A stretch of DNA of 64,000 nt from Brachypodium distachyon (GCF_000005505.3 NC_016133.3:47333237-47397236); one strand, 5' to 3'; shown: positions 21,783 to 33,890, counted from the stretch's first letter. Numbers and translations are program-made. Notes: generated from the letters alone by a model not told the origin.

Positions 21783-23479
21783 TCTTATGCTTTTGTATTG
21801 CTAAGTAACAGACCTAGCACCTCACAAAAATGGATTAATGCATGCACTGATGCTTTCTGTTTCCTGCCTATATATATAAACACACGTTTTTTTTTTGTTC
21901 CTAAAAAAACACTCGTTTTTGAAGGAGAAGATACAGTCAGACTGGCTGCATGTTAATAATGATTGATTAACAGCCAGAATGTTAAGTACTAGGAGAGGGA
22001 ATTGTTTCTCATCATGGTCGTGGAAGGTGCTCCAGAACCAGATATAGCTTTCAGATCGCACACACTTTATGTGGGCAGTATGTCCACTAGTGCCCCGCGG
22101 TTCGCTGGCCGGACCACCGCTTTTTGTTTGCTTCACGGTGCTGCATTTGCCCCCGGCGACGTTTGACGGCGACCAGTCTCGCACGAATCAGGCGCGACGC
22201 AAGGCCCTGACCGGCCAAACAACTGTTAAGAGTATGAATTCCTTCCGTTGCCGTTTTTCATGTCCATGTTTTGTTCGCTTCAAAACAATCAAGTATACAT
22301 GTATGTTTTGGCAAATTGTTCTGCCAGCGGGATTAGAGGTAATCCTACATGTATTTTGACTGCAAACTAAGAGAGAGCTAGTCGCCATTAGAAGCAAAAT
22401 ATCGGATTTGATGGGAGAACAAACTCCGGGTCGTTGTAGCAGCAAGAATATATGTCCGTACGTAAAAACCAAAAAACTGCAAGACTATTTTTGCTGCGAG
22501 ACAAACGAGGTTAGGTCAGCGTGTACCACATGGCTCGTACACAACGGACGAGAAATAAATTACTCGTAATTAGGATGCATCACTGAAAGAGAGAGAAGAA
22601 TCACCTCCAATTTCCACGAATTGAGATTTGCCTAGAACCGTTTTTTAATCACTCTCGTTCGCTCTATACTATAAGACGATGCCAAATAGCCAAACACAAC
22701 AAATCACGGTTCCTTCGGTTGAAGGCAAAACTCGTAACCCCGCCCTGAAATCAATTGTTCGTGACCTTGCGTTTTGTCCGTTTGCGAGCTGAAAACGCTC
22801 CCGTACTCGACGCGACGGCGAAGAGATGAATTAAGTAAGCGCGACAAGTCCAGAAAACAAAACAATTAACTAATAAACACATGTACTCAGAATATAGTAT
22901 GGTTAGGCAATGCGCGCTATACGCCTGACGAAATTATTAGCCGGAAGAATCAAAGCCATCAGCGTCGATCTCCGTGATGCATTGCAACGAGAGCGAGTGC
23001 AAGCTAGGTTGCGTACGATGAGATGCACATGACATGCGGATGCAGGATAGACATGTGGGGATCGATCGATGGAAGAGAAAGCATCTCTCGCTCTCTCTCT
23101 CTCTTTCGTTTTCCTTTTCTTGGGAGGCCTGCTCGCTGGATCCGCTTTGCTTTGCTTTGCATTCTGGGCATTCCTGTCTCCCGATGACCCGGATGTATGT
23201 TCGTTAATTTGTGATGTTGGGGAATGAAGGTGCGAGCTAAAGGCATGCGTGCAGTGCATCCATTCCGGCCAGTCGGCCACGGTGCTCCCGGGCCTGGTGG
23301 CTAAGCTGAAAACGGTGCTCCCTGGCGTAAGCCAACAATCTTTTTTACCGTGCACGTGTACGCCTCGATATCGGTACTTGGTTTGTTTGCAAGTTACTGC
23401 CTCCTGCCACTCCACTTCACTCCAATAGCCTCTGTACGGTCCAGGTGCCCTTCCAGTCAATTTAATTCAATTTACGGTA
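21783..23479. other. Intergenic
   Basis: Short frames occur on both strands (the longest about 22903-23460, minus), none with protein-like composition or a recognisable domain. There is a CT microsatellite near 23087-23104. Confidence 0.4.
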
Positions 23480-23543
23480 CCTTTTCCGTTTCATAAAAAT
23501 TGACAAGTTTAAAACCATATCAATTTTTATGAAACTGAGGGAA
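23480..23543. mobile_element. Very short Stowaway MITE (64 bp)
   Basis: A near-perfect palindrome: CCGTTTCATAAAAATTGACA at the left pairs with ATCAATTTTTATGAAACTG at the right. It is flanked by TA at 23478-23479 and 23544-23545. At this size it is little more than two TIRs. Confidence 0.75.
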
Positions 23544-23545
23544 TA

Positions 23546-23959
23546 GCTCTGAAACAGAAATAAATGTTGTACTCCATTTTACTGCTGCTAACTATAACTA
23601 CTCCTGATAACTCCGGGGGGCATGCAAAGCTTAAGCCAGACGTGATGCACGACGTATTACCAGATGGACCGATAGTGCAGGTGCGCAAATTGTCTTTCCA
23701 CTTTCGTCACCGCCTCGCTTTCTTAATTTCCCACTTTTAGGAAAAGTGAATTTTTGCCTTGTTTTCATACTGCACAACTTGGTAAGTCCAAGGCTGCTTT
23801 TCGCCCACTCGGTTTCAACTAGTACTACAACACAGTTTTGAACACCACTTTCTTCAGCACTAAACGAGATTCTCCACTCTTAATTTTTTTTAAAACAACA
23901 TTGAAAAAAATCATCTACGTTTTCATTTTTGTACAATGCAAGAATAAATGTACTACGTA
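23546..23959. other. Spacer between two MITEs
   Basis: No gene or regulatory element is recognised. Confidence 0.35.
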
Positions 23960-24082
23960 CTCCCTTCGTCGAACAAAAGATATTTCAAATTTGTCAAAAT
24001 TTGGATGTATTTAGACATGACTTAGTGTATAGATGCATTCAAATTTAGTCAAAGTTGAGACATATTTTGTTGGACGGAGAAA
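23960..24082. mobile_element. Stowaway MITE (123 bp), copy A
   Basis: TIRs are CTCCCTTCGTCGAACAAAAG and its near-complement ending TTGTTGGACGGAGAAA, with TA on both sides (23958-23959, 24083-24084). The whole element is the inverted counterpart of the 123-bp copy at 63178-63300. Confidence 0.85.
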
Positions 24083-24579
24083 TACTGTAGTTATTTTTGC
24101 GCAACTTTTTCCCTTCCGCTATTATATTTCGGATGATAGTGTGCATGTAACCGATAATACGAAAACATCTAGCAGGGGAATGGCGTTCGCATGCCTAATA
24201 GTTATTCGGAAATCGTAAAGGATTAAGAGATGGCCATGCATGCTGCTGATATGAATATGCGAGAAAGAAACAATTATTTTGCGGTGGTTACGGCCGGAGT
24301 TTTTCTTTCAAAAAACTAAACAAGTAGGAAACGATTCCGAGAAAAGGGTATGAAACAACAAAGATCGCGCAAAGCGCCAGGAAGCCATGTCAGCGGCCCA
24401 CACTCCCACCTGGAAGGCCAACGCGAGGTCCAAAACAGAAGAAAAATATTCCAGTGCCCATGTCCATCCGCTCGTCAGTCCACACCCAAAGCCGCGCGCG
24501 CACGATAAAACCCGGAGACGAGACCGCAGCAGCAGGCCTGCCCCATCGCCACCACCAACAACAAACACCACAGACATCG
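24083..24579. promoter_or_regulatory. 5' flank of the DUF688-like gene
   Basis: Upstream region and likely 5' UTR. An in-frame ATG at 24454 exists, but the composition before 24580 is less protein-like. A weak TATA-like GATAAAA occurs near 24504. Confidence 0.35.
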
Positions 24580-25119
24580 ATGCCCACTTCTTCCTCGCCA
24601 CCCGCGCCGGCAACCCCCGCCGCCGCCCCTTCTCGACGCAGGCGCCGCCGCCACCGCCTCCTTCCCTCCAGCTCCTTCTCCACCGCCGCGCCGTCCCCAA
24701 TAATCTCCTCCTTCTTCCCCCCTTCCCCGTCCCCCTTCCACCGCTTCCTCCCCTCCCCTCTCCGCGCCTCCTCCGTGCCCTTCTCCTGGGAGCACCGCCC
24801 GGGCATCCCCAAGACCCCCGCGCGCTCCGCAGCCCGCTCCTCCTCCAAGGGCGGCGGCGGCGGCGGCGGGAAGAAGCCCCTCCCGCTTCCGCCCTCGCTC
24901 CTCTGCAGGTCCGGCGCCGACCCCTACGACCCCTCCTCCGTCGTCCCCGCCGACTACGACTGCTCCTTCCCGCCGGAGAAAAACCGGGGGCGGATACGGA
25001 TCCGCCGCCGGAGGACGCGGGTAGCCGACGCGCTCGCCGACTGGCTCTCCATGCTCGGCCTCTACCGCTCCTGCAAGCGCGCCGCCTCCTGCTTCGCCGA
25101 CAAGGTCAAGTCGCCGTGA
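24580..25119 (+). CDS. DUF688-like basic Pro/Ser-rich protein (179 aa)
   Basis: Single-exon frame with the motif VPFSWEHRPGIPK, diagnostic of a plant family often annotated DUF688 or hydroxyproline-rich; its function is unknown. The N-terminal part is Pro/Ala/Ser-rich with an Arg run (residues about 17-24). A Gly run and a Lys/Pro segment follow the motif. The C-terminus contains DYDCSFPPEK, an Arg-rich stretch and a short helix (ADALADWLSMLGLYRSCKRA). The frame is open back to an ATG at 24454, which would add 42 residues. I prefer 24580, because the extension looks like translated UTR. The antisense frames here are composition artefacts. Confidence 0.68.
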   Translation: MPTSSSPPAPATPAAAPSRRRRRRHRLLPSSSFSTAAPSPIISSFFPPSPSPFHRFLPSPLRASSVPFSWEHRPGIPKTPARSAARSSSKGGGGGGGKKPLPLPPSLLCRSGADPYDPSSVVPADYDCSFPPEKNRGRIRIRRRRTRVADALADWLSMLGLYRSCKRAASCFADKVKSP

Positions 25120-25553
25120 GATCGATCGATTCGAGATAAGTGCTACTGCTGCTCGTGCTGCGCCTTTGCGGGCGCGCCCCGCGCCGCCATTGACGACATG
25201 CATCTCAGTCTAGCTATAGCTGCGTCCGTCTCCGTCAATCCGGCCGCGTGTTCGTAGCAATTAATGTTACCTCCGGGTTATTTGGTGTAAATTAGCCATG
25301 TTGGGTTTCATGGAAAGAGAGAGAGAGCATATGATTTGTTGGTTCCATATACTGCATGTGCTGAATTATTAAGCGTGCCTCAATAATTCGCTTGTCGTGG
25401 TGTGCTTTTACTACTACACTAATTGCTGGGTTTATATAGGGGATTACCAAACTTTTAAGCTTAATTTGTGCTAGTTGGTGTTGCTCTGGACGCTGCTGAT
25501 CAAATCTGTAAAGCCTTCGTGCATGGGTTTTTATGTACTCCTTTAATTAATTA
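25120..25553. other. 3' UTR and spacer
   Basis: Likely the 3' UTR of the DUF688-like gene followed by spacer that ends at the LINE poly(A) tail (read as T on the plus strand). Confidence 0.4.
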
Positions 25554-28500
25554 GTTTTTTTCATAATAAAAGAGCTCAGCTCCCGATTTCATTAGCGAAA
25601 TCAGCAGTTCAACAGGTGTTAATTAGGAGTTCAGCATGCGAAAAGTAAAAACCAAAACAATGCTGGCAGCATACAACTGCTAAACTCCAGCAAAACTGCA
25701 AATTATAGGCCAAACGACATAGACTACAGAAATGTCTTGATGTACTACAAGCAGCTGCAGCATCAGTCTGTAGTCCTCCTCGTCGTCGCCCGCCATTCAG
25801 AGGACGTCCGCAGAACTTCCGATGCTTTATGCGAGAGTTTGGAAGCCCCAATCTTAAACCTCTCACGATCAGAATCCTTTTGAAGACCAGCTCAAAATTC
25901 TATCCAATGACATACATAAAAGATAATATTAGTAGGTTCCTTAAGCTCTATTCCTTGGAAACAAGATAAATTGCGGCTTTTCCAAATACTCCAGCACAAA
26001 GAGGCCACGCCCATAGATACATATGTGCGTTGCCGCCCTTTGAATTGCAGTATCCAGATGTTAATAAGATCATCCATCGATTCAGTGGCCTTGTTGATCC
26101 CAATGGAACAACATATCACATTCCAGCGGAATTTCGCCACCGAACTGGAAAAGAACAAGTGATCAACACTTTCTTGATCACCACAAAATTCACATTTAGT
26201 TGGTCCATCCCAACCTCGTTTAGCTAAGTTGTCCCTTGTTAATATGCTGTTTCTGCACATTAACCATAAGAAGACCTTAACTTTTGAAAGGATCCTAGTT
26301 TTCCACAGCTGCAAATATGGGATAGCAACCTGTTTATCTTTCAGCATTCTATATAAAGATCTTACTGAGAATTGACCAGACTTAGTCAATGTCCAAAAAC
26401 ACCTATCCTCTTCCTCTGTCGGCTGAACATGCTGGCATAGGTCTACCACTTGATTCCACATGTCCAACGTTTCCTCCTGGAAAGATCTTCGGAAGCTGAT
26501 ACACTTCCATCTAGAACCTACTACCTCAGCTACTGACACATACTGCTTATTAACTATTCCATATAATCTAGGAAATTTATCACAAAGAGCTTAGTCTCAT
26601 GTTCAATGTTCCTCCTAGAAACATGTCCGTTCCCCATTACCTATTATTTTTCTACAACAGTTAATAAAAATGGGTTTAACTTGCATCAACCCTTGCCAGA
26701 AATGAGACTGCCACAGCCCTGTTCACATCTGTAAAGTATTTGTTTCTTCAGGTATTTGGCTCTAATCATATCCTGCCAAACACCCTCTTCATTCTCTAAT
26801 TTCCATAACCATTTGCATAAAAGACAAATATTCTTAATATCTAAATCAGTTACTCCTAAACCACCTTGATCTCTAGGTTGACAGATTCCTTGCCAATTAA
26901 CCAAATGATATTTCTTTACCCCTTGATCTTCCTGCCACAATAAACGAGCTCGAAAGAAATCTAATCTTTTTTTAACCCCTTTAGGAATTATAAACAGAGA
27001 AATCATATAGCTAGGAGCATTACTTAACCCAGCCTCTACTAAAGCCAGTCTCCCCCCCAAGGACAAAATCTTTCCTTGCCAGCAACAGAGTTTACCTTCT
27101 GCCTTATCTTCTATTACTTTCCAATCACTATTAGTGAGTCTCTTATCCTTAATTGGAATCCCTAGATATCTAAAAGGATCTGTCCCTTTCTGACATGTAA
27201 AAATCAACGAATACTCATCATTTTTCTCAGTTGCTGTCCCTGAAAGGGAAACCTTGCTCCTGTATGGGTTTTGATGAATGATGACAACATGGTTGAGAAA
27301 CTAATGAGTTACACGGAGTGTTTCAGGTTTTAGTTCCTCAGAAAAGTTGGTTTAACCAGCATCGATGACTCCTAAAAATTGAAGTACAGGTACTGGCTTG
27401 AAGTATGAAGAACTCAGTGAAAAATGTGAAGCGTAGCTTTCTTCATAGGTCTTTTCGTTGTTTTTTCTTCACTTGAGTATAGGAATGCAGTGATATTAAG
27501 GGGGGTTTGATGTGTGGAGCTGGTTCAGGTGAAACCTATTCTTCATGTTCAGCTTAGGCGAAAACCATTTTCTGCGTGAGTGTTTTTCATCGGAGTGAAG
27601 AATGAAGCATTTCAGGCTTCACAGAAACTTCCGCGTGAAGTCTTCACTCTGATTTCAAATGTGTTTGAAAATCTTTGTCGTTTTACATTTTGACCACGTA
27701 ATCTAATCGTTGTGAGACAAAGAGATAAAGTATGAACTAGAGTCTCAGGGATCACTTTATCCAACGGGTCACAACGGCTAGATCGGTCGTGGCCAAGGCC
27801 ATATAAGACGACCCACCCCGAACGGGTTCGGTGGTGATCCCCCAGCGAGTGGTTTTGAAGAACACCAGATAAGAATGGGATCCCCTCTCTAGCCGAGCAC
27901 TTGAAGCTTGGTACTCTTGGTGATTGGCATCACCTAGACGGCTAGGAGTCAGTGTTGAAGAGCAATCGACGCTTGTGATTCGCCATCAACCAGTCTGTGA
28001 AGGTCCGGAGATCACCTCAAGATCTATCACGAGTAACTGGGCGAGACTTAGGTCTTAGCTCAATAGGATTGGGTGGACTTGTATATCCGCGAGTCTTGTG
28101 TGACTCAGCCCACTCAACGGAGACGTAGGATTGGGTGGACTTGTACTGTTATTGTTTTCACTGCTACTGCTTTACTTGTTCATCTTTCTTCATTCCACTG
28201 CTACTCTAAAATTGCTAAGTAAAATCTCTGTTGTTGAAGCACTGTGACTATCTTCAGTCTTCAGTCTTCATTTTTTAAGAAAGAATTAAAACTGGTCACA
28301 TTCACCCCCCCTCTGTGGCGTACTCGATCTTTCAGTCCCAAAACAGTACACTTCACTTAATTTTCAGCCCTGTTAAATGTTCAAAAAGACACAGTATAAA
28401 TTTTAGGTTTCTAGCACTAATGAGATCATCCTCAAAACAGAAAATAGTGTCGTCGGCGTATTGTAAAATAATCATTCCATCATCTAGCAAATTGGAAGCC

Positions 28501-29250
28501 AACCCTTTAATAAGTCCCAATTCTTGTGCTCTTTTAATAAGAACCGCAAGAGTATCATCAGCAATATTGAACAAAATAGGGGATAAGGGGTCTCCTTGTC
28601 TTAAGCCCTTCTTAGTTTTGAAATAAGGTCCTATGATGTCATTGGCCATGCCAGCTACATGACCATCACTAATTGTACTCATCACCCAGTCTATATACTT
28701 TGAAGGGAAGCCCTTCATTCTAAGAACATTAAACATAAACGACCAATTTATTTTATCGTATGCTTTTTCGAAATCAACCTTAAATAGCACCCCAGGTTTT
28801 TTCTTCCTATGCAGGTCATCTAAGCACTCATGAAGTAGTACCACATTATCCAGGACATATCTACCTTTGATAAATACAGATTGAATCTCATCTACTACCT
28901 TGTCAGCTACCAAGGCAGTTTTATTATGCACACATTTAGTGAAGATTTTAAAAAGGACATTGGATAGGCAAATGGGCCTATACATTTGAATTTTATTTGC
29001 ATCTTGCCCTTTCGGAAGTAAGATAATGATCTCATAGTTAAATCTAGAAATATCTAGTATTAAATAGTAACAAAAGATCATGACAGACCAAAGACCAATT
29101 TTTTATAAAATTCAATGGGAAAGCCATCTGGCCCACTAGCCTTATTAATTAGTATTCTACCCCGATTGCTTTCTAAATTGTAAATTTCAATAATCTCTAC
29201 CGAGTTTTCTCCTAGCTCAAGAAATGTCATCCAGCTCATTTTCTCTCCCT
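25554..29250 (-). mobile_element. 5'-truncated LINE, split by a solo LTR
   Basis: Non-LTR retrotransposon on the minus strand. Reverse transcriptase runs 29081 to 28353 with YRPICLSNVLFKI, FEKAYDKINW, GLRQGDPLSPILFN and the catalytic YADD (LQYADDTIFC). It stops at LTGLKIK*. Beyond the solo LTR (27241-28334) the protein resumes: 27207-26686 (PFRYLGIPI, GRLALVEAGLSNAPSYM) and 26539-25892. The last part ends in the zf-RVT domain (CEFCGDQESVDHLFF). A T-run at 25554-25561 is the poly(A) tail. The 5' part (endonuclease, ORF1) is missing beyond about 29250, typical of truncated insertion. Frame breaks between the blocks and stops show it is dead. Confidence 0.88.
27241..28334. mobile_element. Solo LTR, Sirevirus/copia-like (1094 bp)
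   Basis: Begins TGAAAGGGAAACC and ends CTTTCA, with complementary terminal TGAAAG/CTTTCA. It is flanked by a perfect 5-bp target duplication GTCCC (27236-27240 and 28335-28339). The start (CTGTATGGGTTTTGATGA) and the near-terminal TTCACCCCCCCTCTG are characteristic of grass copia LTRs of the Sirevirus type. No internal domain or second LTR is present, so it is the product of LTR-LTR recombination. It sits inside the LINE, so it is younger than the LINE. Confidence 0.9.
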
Positions 29251-29763
29251 TCTTTCAATTCCTTGTTTCTTTGCGACATTTAATTCCTTGTTTCACGACG
29301 CTTTCATGGCTATATATACTCTAGTCCTACCTAGCTATGGGTACGGCACTTAATTAAGATATAATAGTCTAAATTGGCTTTTCAAACTTGGCAGAACAAT
29401 AGTCCACCCCAGGTTAAAAAATTGCTTCTCTTTCCATAGCACTTTGCACACAAGTACTTTTAGTTATACTTATACGTACATGCATGTCATTGTTCATGCA
29501 GGCATGGTCGTCTTCTCTCTCGATCGTGCACTTAATTGCACCTAATTTATATCTAGATCATACTAAAAAAGAACATCACGTTTGCTCGCAGAAGTTAAAA
29601 AAATACTTTACGCACTTATTTGCAGCTAATCTATATTTCAATGTATAAAGACATCACGTTTGTTTACAAATGCTAAAATAGTAAAATATGTGCACCGTTT
29701 TATACCGTTTGCCGTCTGGTCACAATGAATCAAGATTATAATTGTGTCGATGAATTTAGATAT
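29251..29763. other. AT-rich spacer
   Basis: No gene, RNA or bounded repeat is recognised. Confidence 0.4.
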
Positions 29764-30133
29764 TCATACAAAATCCCGAAAGGGCATTTGATTTTTATTA
29801 TGCAGATAAAGAGTACAATTCTTTTGAAAGAGATAACCTATCTTTTCATAAAGGAGGGTTAAAACACGGCCTCTGCATCGTTTGAGAACATAATCATATA
29901 TTATCGTCAAGATTCTTACAAAGAAGAGGAAAAAACACAGTCCAAAGTTACACACAAAAAAGCCAATCACACCCAGAGTCCATTAAAGCTTGTGCCTCCA
30001 CATTTTGTAGTAGAAACCAGATACGAAGCCAGTGAAGTACCAGCCGAAATACCTGCAAGAAAGGGCAAACTTTTTTCTTGTAAAAAACAAGATCATTACG
30101 TCGGTTCCAAGTAGCTAGACCAACAAATATCAT
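29764..30133 (-). mobile_element. Short LINE fragment (3' region)
   Basis: The minus-strand reading LATWNRRNDLVFYKKKVCP followed by FQVFRLVLHWLRIW-like residues resembles the LINE segment just after the zinc-binding domain. The frame breaks after about 60 residues. It is a separate remnant from the LINE to its left. Confidence 0.55.
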
Positions 30134-30342
30134 ATGTGCCCGTCAAAATAAGTGATTTGATAGATTTAGGAATCGCTAGTAACAATTTCCTAAACATATT
30201 TGATACTGATCGTGGTGGAGGGAGGTTAAAACTCACAAAAATGATGCACCACAGTATGCAAATCTTAGGATATATAGTCGAGGAAGAGATGTTGAATAGT
30301 CTCTTTATGCATTAAATTTGACATTAAAATGTAAAATAACAG

Positions 30343-30464
30343 AGAAACACCTTTTCGTGTGATGGTGGAGTCGTGGGTGCATGATTCCACCCACCATGGT
30401 TCAAATCCTTGTGCTCAAAATTATGTTTTAGGGATTTTCCCTACGGTCTTTCCATCAAAAAAAT
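30343..30464 (+). mobile_element. tRNA-derived SINE with perfect 14-bp target duplication
   Basis: A 122-bp element flanked by ATGTAAAATAACAG on both sides (30329-30342 and 30465-30478). A box-A-like TGGTGGAGTCGTGG lies near 30364-30377. A box-B GGTTCAAATCC is at 30398-30408, spaced as in a pol III tRNA promoter. The tail is a short A-run (about 30457-30463). It is non-coding and mobilised by a LINE in trans. It resembles grass SINEs of the Au/p-SINE style; the family name is not certain. Confidence 0.85.
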
Positions 30465-30478
30465 ATGTAAAATAACAG

Positions 30479-32686
30479 CTTGGTCTTAATATGAAATTGA
30501 TATGAAGTAAAAAATAGCTAATTATTAGATAAAGTTATGTACATGGAAAACAAAGTTAGAATAAAAACTAAATAAAATAGCAATATGGCGTTCATACAAA
30601 CTACATAGATAGATATATTGTGGAACAAATTTTATATGAAATTAAAGTCGCTGTTGGATTTTTAAAATGAGCATGCATGGATCAGTCTCAAGGCATGTAT
30701 ATATTGCACGAACAAAACAACACAAATGCAATACATGGCAAATTTGATTATAAAAAAGGATACTACTATGTATTTTGATTTTTATTAGTCACTCTGATCC
30801 ATAATAAGTGTCAATTCATTTGAGTACTAAACAATATATCTTCGGTTACCTCTTGGTATTCCCAGCGCCTCCGCCGTGTAAACGGGGTTACCAGTAAAAA
30901 ACTCTTTTAAAAGTTCTGAACTGAAACCACAGATGAATTGTCAAACTCGTGCTCTCCTTGTTAGGAGAGATAGCCCATGGTTAATGGTTACATACTTACA
31001 TATGCACATATACTCACGTTTTGAATTATGCATATGGCCAACAATGGAATACCAAATAATTAGCGATAAATAAAGATATTTTTTTGATCGGGAAGCGATA
31101 AATAAAGATAGATTGCACTAACAGACCCAGCTAGTTGAGTGTACATGCACCATAACATCGCGTGCACACACGCATTAGTTCTCCCTAACTATCGATCACT
31201 TAGATCATGGCGACATTGTCTAGGACTTTATCTCCAGTCTCCTATGCCTGCTGGTACTAAGATAGCTTTGTTAACACGTTAACCTACCCCCACCTCGTTC
31301 TCGAGAAATGAAAAGAAAAATGCTATTGGGCAACTCTTCTCCTGATATGATTAACCTAATCCCATCGCATGCTTTTCTCTGATCAAGTCACCCCTAAGTA
31401 TATTAATTAAACACGGATTCCTCGTGAAAACGAGCCCCAACCGCCATAGGCTAATCACACATGATCTTGCAAAGTATCTTCCTTTTGTACAAGGCGCATA
31501 CTACTTTGCATTCGGGTTCAACTACAGGACAACTGAAAGGGGAGCGAAAGAATATTCACTATAGATTTAGCTACATATAGTACTATCTGCTAACATACAA
31601 AGCCAATTAATTCTTTGCCGAAAAGCATGGAACATTTTTCCTTACTATGTTTGCCATGGCAAATTGGCAAAGGTGTATTTATGTGCAAGCTAGGATGCGT
31701 TGTAAGGCACAAGCTGAGGTATCTTGGCCAAGAGCGACTAGGAGACGTTCAGCCAAAAAATTCTACAAGCACATCATTTGCTCTTCTTCTATAAATGACG
31801 ATGATATATACACCTTCTTGGGTGTATTCTAGAAAGAAAGAAAAAAACATCATTTGCTCTGCTTCCGGTTTCTCAGGCAGGGGCATATGTGATGTGGAGG
31901 CAAGACACACGGGTCACCGTATATATTCTTCACCCGTCGCCATTCACCGGGTGGTAGCATCGAATCATTGCGCATCACTCGTGATTCATTCGTGTGTGTC
32001 GGACCGTCACTCGGATCCCAGCTTGCCGATCGGTGCACACATGCAGCCCTTCTTCCATTTCCTGCTGCATATCATTCTGGAGTGGATTCACGGCAATCTC
32101 TCTGAGGATGAGACAGATGGAGGATTCCATCCCATGTCGGGCGTCGTTACTTACGTCCTACCCCATCATCCTGGGACCATGACACGGGCCGGGTAAAATA
32201 GCTGGAAAGCTTGGAGGGGTCCCAATTAACAGTAAGCACGTGGAGACTGGAGACCCCAAGTGGAAGAACAAGTGCTCGATCACCCTGGAATCCTGGATCA
32301 TCGATTTTTACAGGCGCAGGTGCAAACACTTGCTCTGAAACTCTCCCTTTGATTCAGAGGAATTTTATCAGAAAGACAGAAATGTTTGTGTGCACGATAA
32401 TGCAGCGGTTCCACAACTTCAACCGTTGGATACCATCAAGCAAGCGGGTCAGTGTGGTTTGCACTAATTAATCCAAGTGCAGGGTGCCAATTTGATCGTT
32501 TTAAGCCCATGTAATTGCACACATCCTAATCTCCAATATATTCTCATCTAATGGCTGCAAGATACGGAACCTCCGCTCTGTGGTGCTGAAAATAAAGCCC
32601 GGGTGATTTTTCTAAAAGAAAACTTCCATCCAAGCCAATATCACGAAATTTTTAGTTTGTTTCTGTGGCGCCTGTGGAAGCAAGAT
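30479..32686. other. Long intergenic stretch
   Basis: AT-rich to about 31640, then mixed composition to 32460 with overlapping short frames on both strands. None shows a domain, splice pattern or consistent codon use, so no gene is called. A partial Stowaway-like end (CTGATCCATAATAAGTGTC) is near 30796. Confidence 0.4.
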
Positions 32687-33262
32687 GCAATTCCATATAC
32701 AACATCAATAATTTTCCAAACACTCAATATACCACTTAGAATTTCCGCTTTTCAAATCTACCACTCAAATTTTGCACCGCGTCTGAGTTCACTACAGTGA
32801 GTGACCGTCATGTGGCTGATGAAAAGACTATTTTGCCCCTAGCACCTTTACATGGTCAGCAACAATTCTTCTTTATGCTGCTACATAATTGTTGCCATCA
32901 GTTTAGCAAACAAGTTTGGGATAAATTTCAGCAAGAAAATAGAAAAAGAAATCGGTGTGAAAACAATATTTCAGCAACATATTCCTTTGTTCAGCTTAAC
33001 ATAGCAATTTTCACAATAAAGTCCAGCATAATAATATACCTAAATTCATCGTAGTTCACAGCCGAAATAGTGTTCAAAATAATATACTCAAATTTTGTTC
33101 AATTTTCTCCACTTGAAGGTCAGATAATGTTGAACTAATAGTCAACTGACGGCGGTGGTTAATTTAAACACAGTGCTAAATTTGAACAATAGATTTGAAA
33201 AGCGAAAATTTTTAGTGGCATTTGAACATTTGGACAAATTTTAGATGGTATATATGGAATTC
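32687..33262. mobile_element. Foldback/long-TIR element (about 576 bp)
   Basis: About 110 bp at the left end (32687-32800) is the inverted complement of the right end (about 33150-33262). Shared blocks include AATTCCATATA, CGCTTTTCAAATCTA and TCAAATTT. The loop of about 350 bp has no transposase. The class is undecided (Mutator-like or other long-TIR), because no target duplication was resolved. Confidence 0.65.
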
Positions 33263-33393
33263 CCTCCAGAACTTAACAGAACTTGTGCTACTCTATAAAT
33301 ACGGCTCAGCTGAATTCATTTTAGGAAAAGTGAAATGATAAAGAGAAGATGTTATGCCCCTACACCATATGCCTAATTTATTTTACATGTGCC

Positions 33394-33890
33394 AATGAGA
33401 TGAGGCAAAGCTTCTGTGCCAAAGCTCTTCTTCTAGCCTTTTTTTTCTTTTCTTTTTCCTTTCAACCTTGTTCGAACTCCTTCTTATTTAATGAGATGAG
33501 GCAAAGCTTTTGCCTCCGTTTAAAAAAAAATTACATGTGCCAATTAGTATTGTGTTCTTTCTCTCCATCCGCCATTAGTGGTGGTTTATGCTCAACTTAT
33601 CAACACAAGAGTCTTAATGAGATGAGACAAAGCTTCTGTGCCAAAGCTCTTCTTCTAGCCTTTTTTTTCTTTTCTTTTTCCTTTCAACCTTGTTCGAACT
33701 CCTTCTTATTTAATGAGATGAGGCAAAGCTTTTGCCTCCGTTTAAAAAAAAATTACATGTGCCAATTAGTATTGTGTTCTTTCTCTCCATCCGCCATTAG
33801 TGGTGGTTTATGCTCAACTTATCAACACAAGAGTCTCTCCAGCATAGCGAGCTTCTGTGCCAAAGATCTTCTTCTAGCCTTTTTTTTGGC
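33394..33890. repeat. 222-bp tandem repeat, two full copies plus a partial third
   Basis: 33394-33615 and 33616-33837 are nearly identical; 33838-33890 repeats part of the start (CTTCTGTGCCAAAG(C/A)TCTTC) after a junction. Each unit also carries an internal short repeat of AATGAGATGAGGCAAAGCTT. The period is divisible by three, so an artificial long frame runs through it; the content is poly-T and low-complexity and is unlikely to be translated. Confidence 0.9.

Noticed and set aside
23085..23106. CT microsatellite as a possible promoter element
   Set aside because: No gene start downstream on either strand that I can support.
22903..23460. 185-codon minus-strand open frame
   Set aside because: No domain, low-complexity and mixed composition, no splice or promoter context; looks like chance in intergenic DNA.
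24387..25203. Long antisense and alternate-frame ORFs over the DUF688-like gene
   Set aside because: Shadows of a very GC-rich coding exon; only the frame with VPFSWEHRPGIPK has a family motif.
30343..30464. Possible functional tRNA gene because of the box-B motif
   Set aside because: No acceptor stem or cloverleaf can be drawn; A tail and target duplication identify a SINE.
31795..32196. 133-codon plus-strand frame
   Set aside because: Overlaps several frames of similar size on both strands; no motif or splice evidence.
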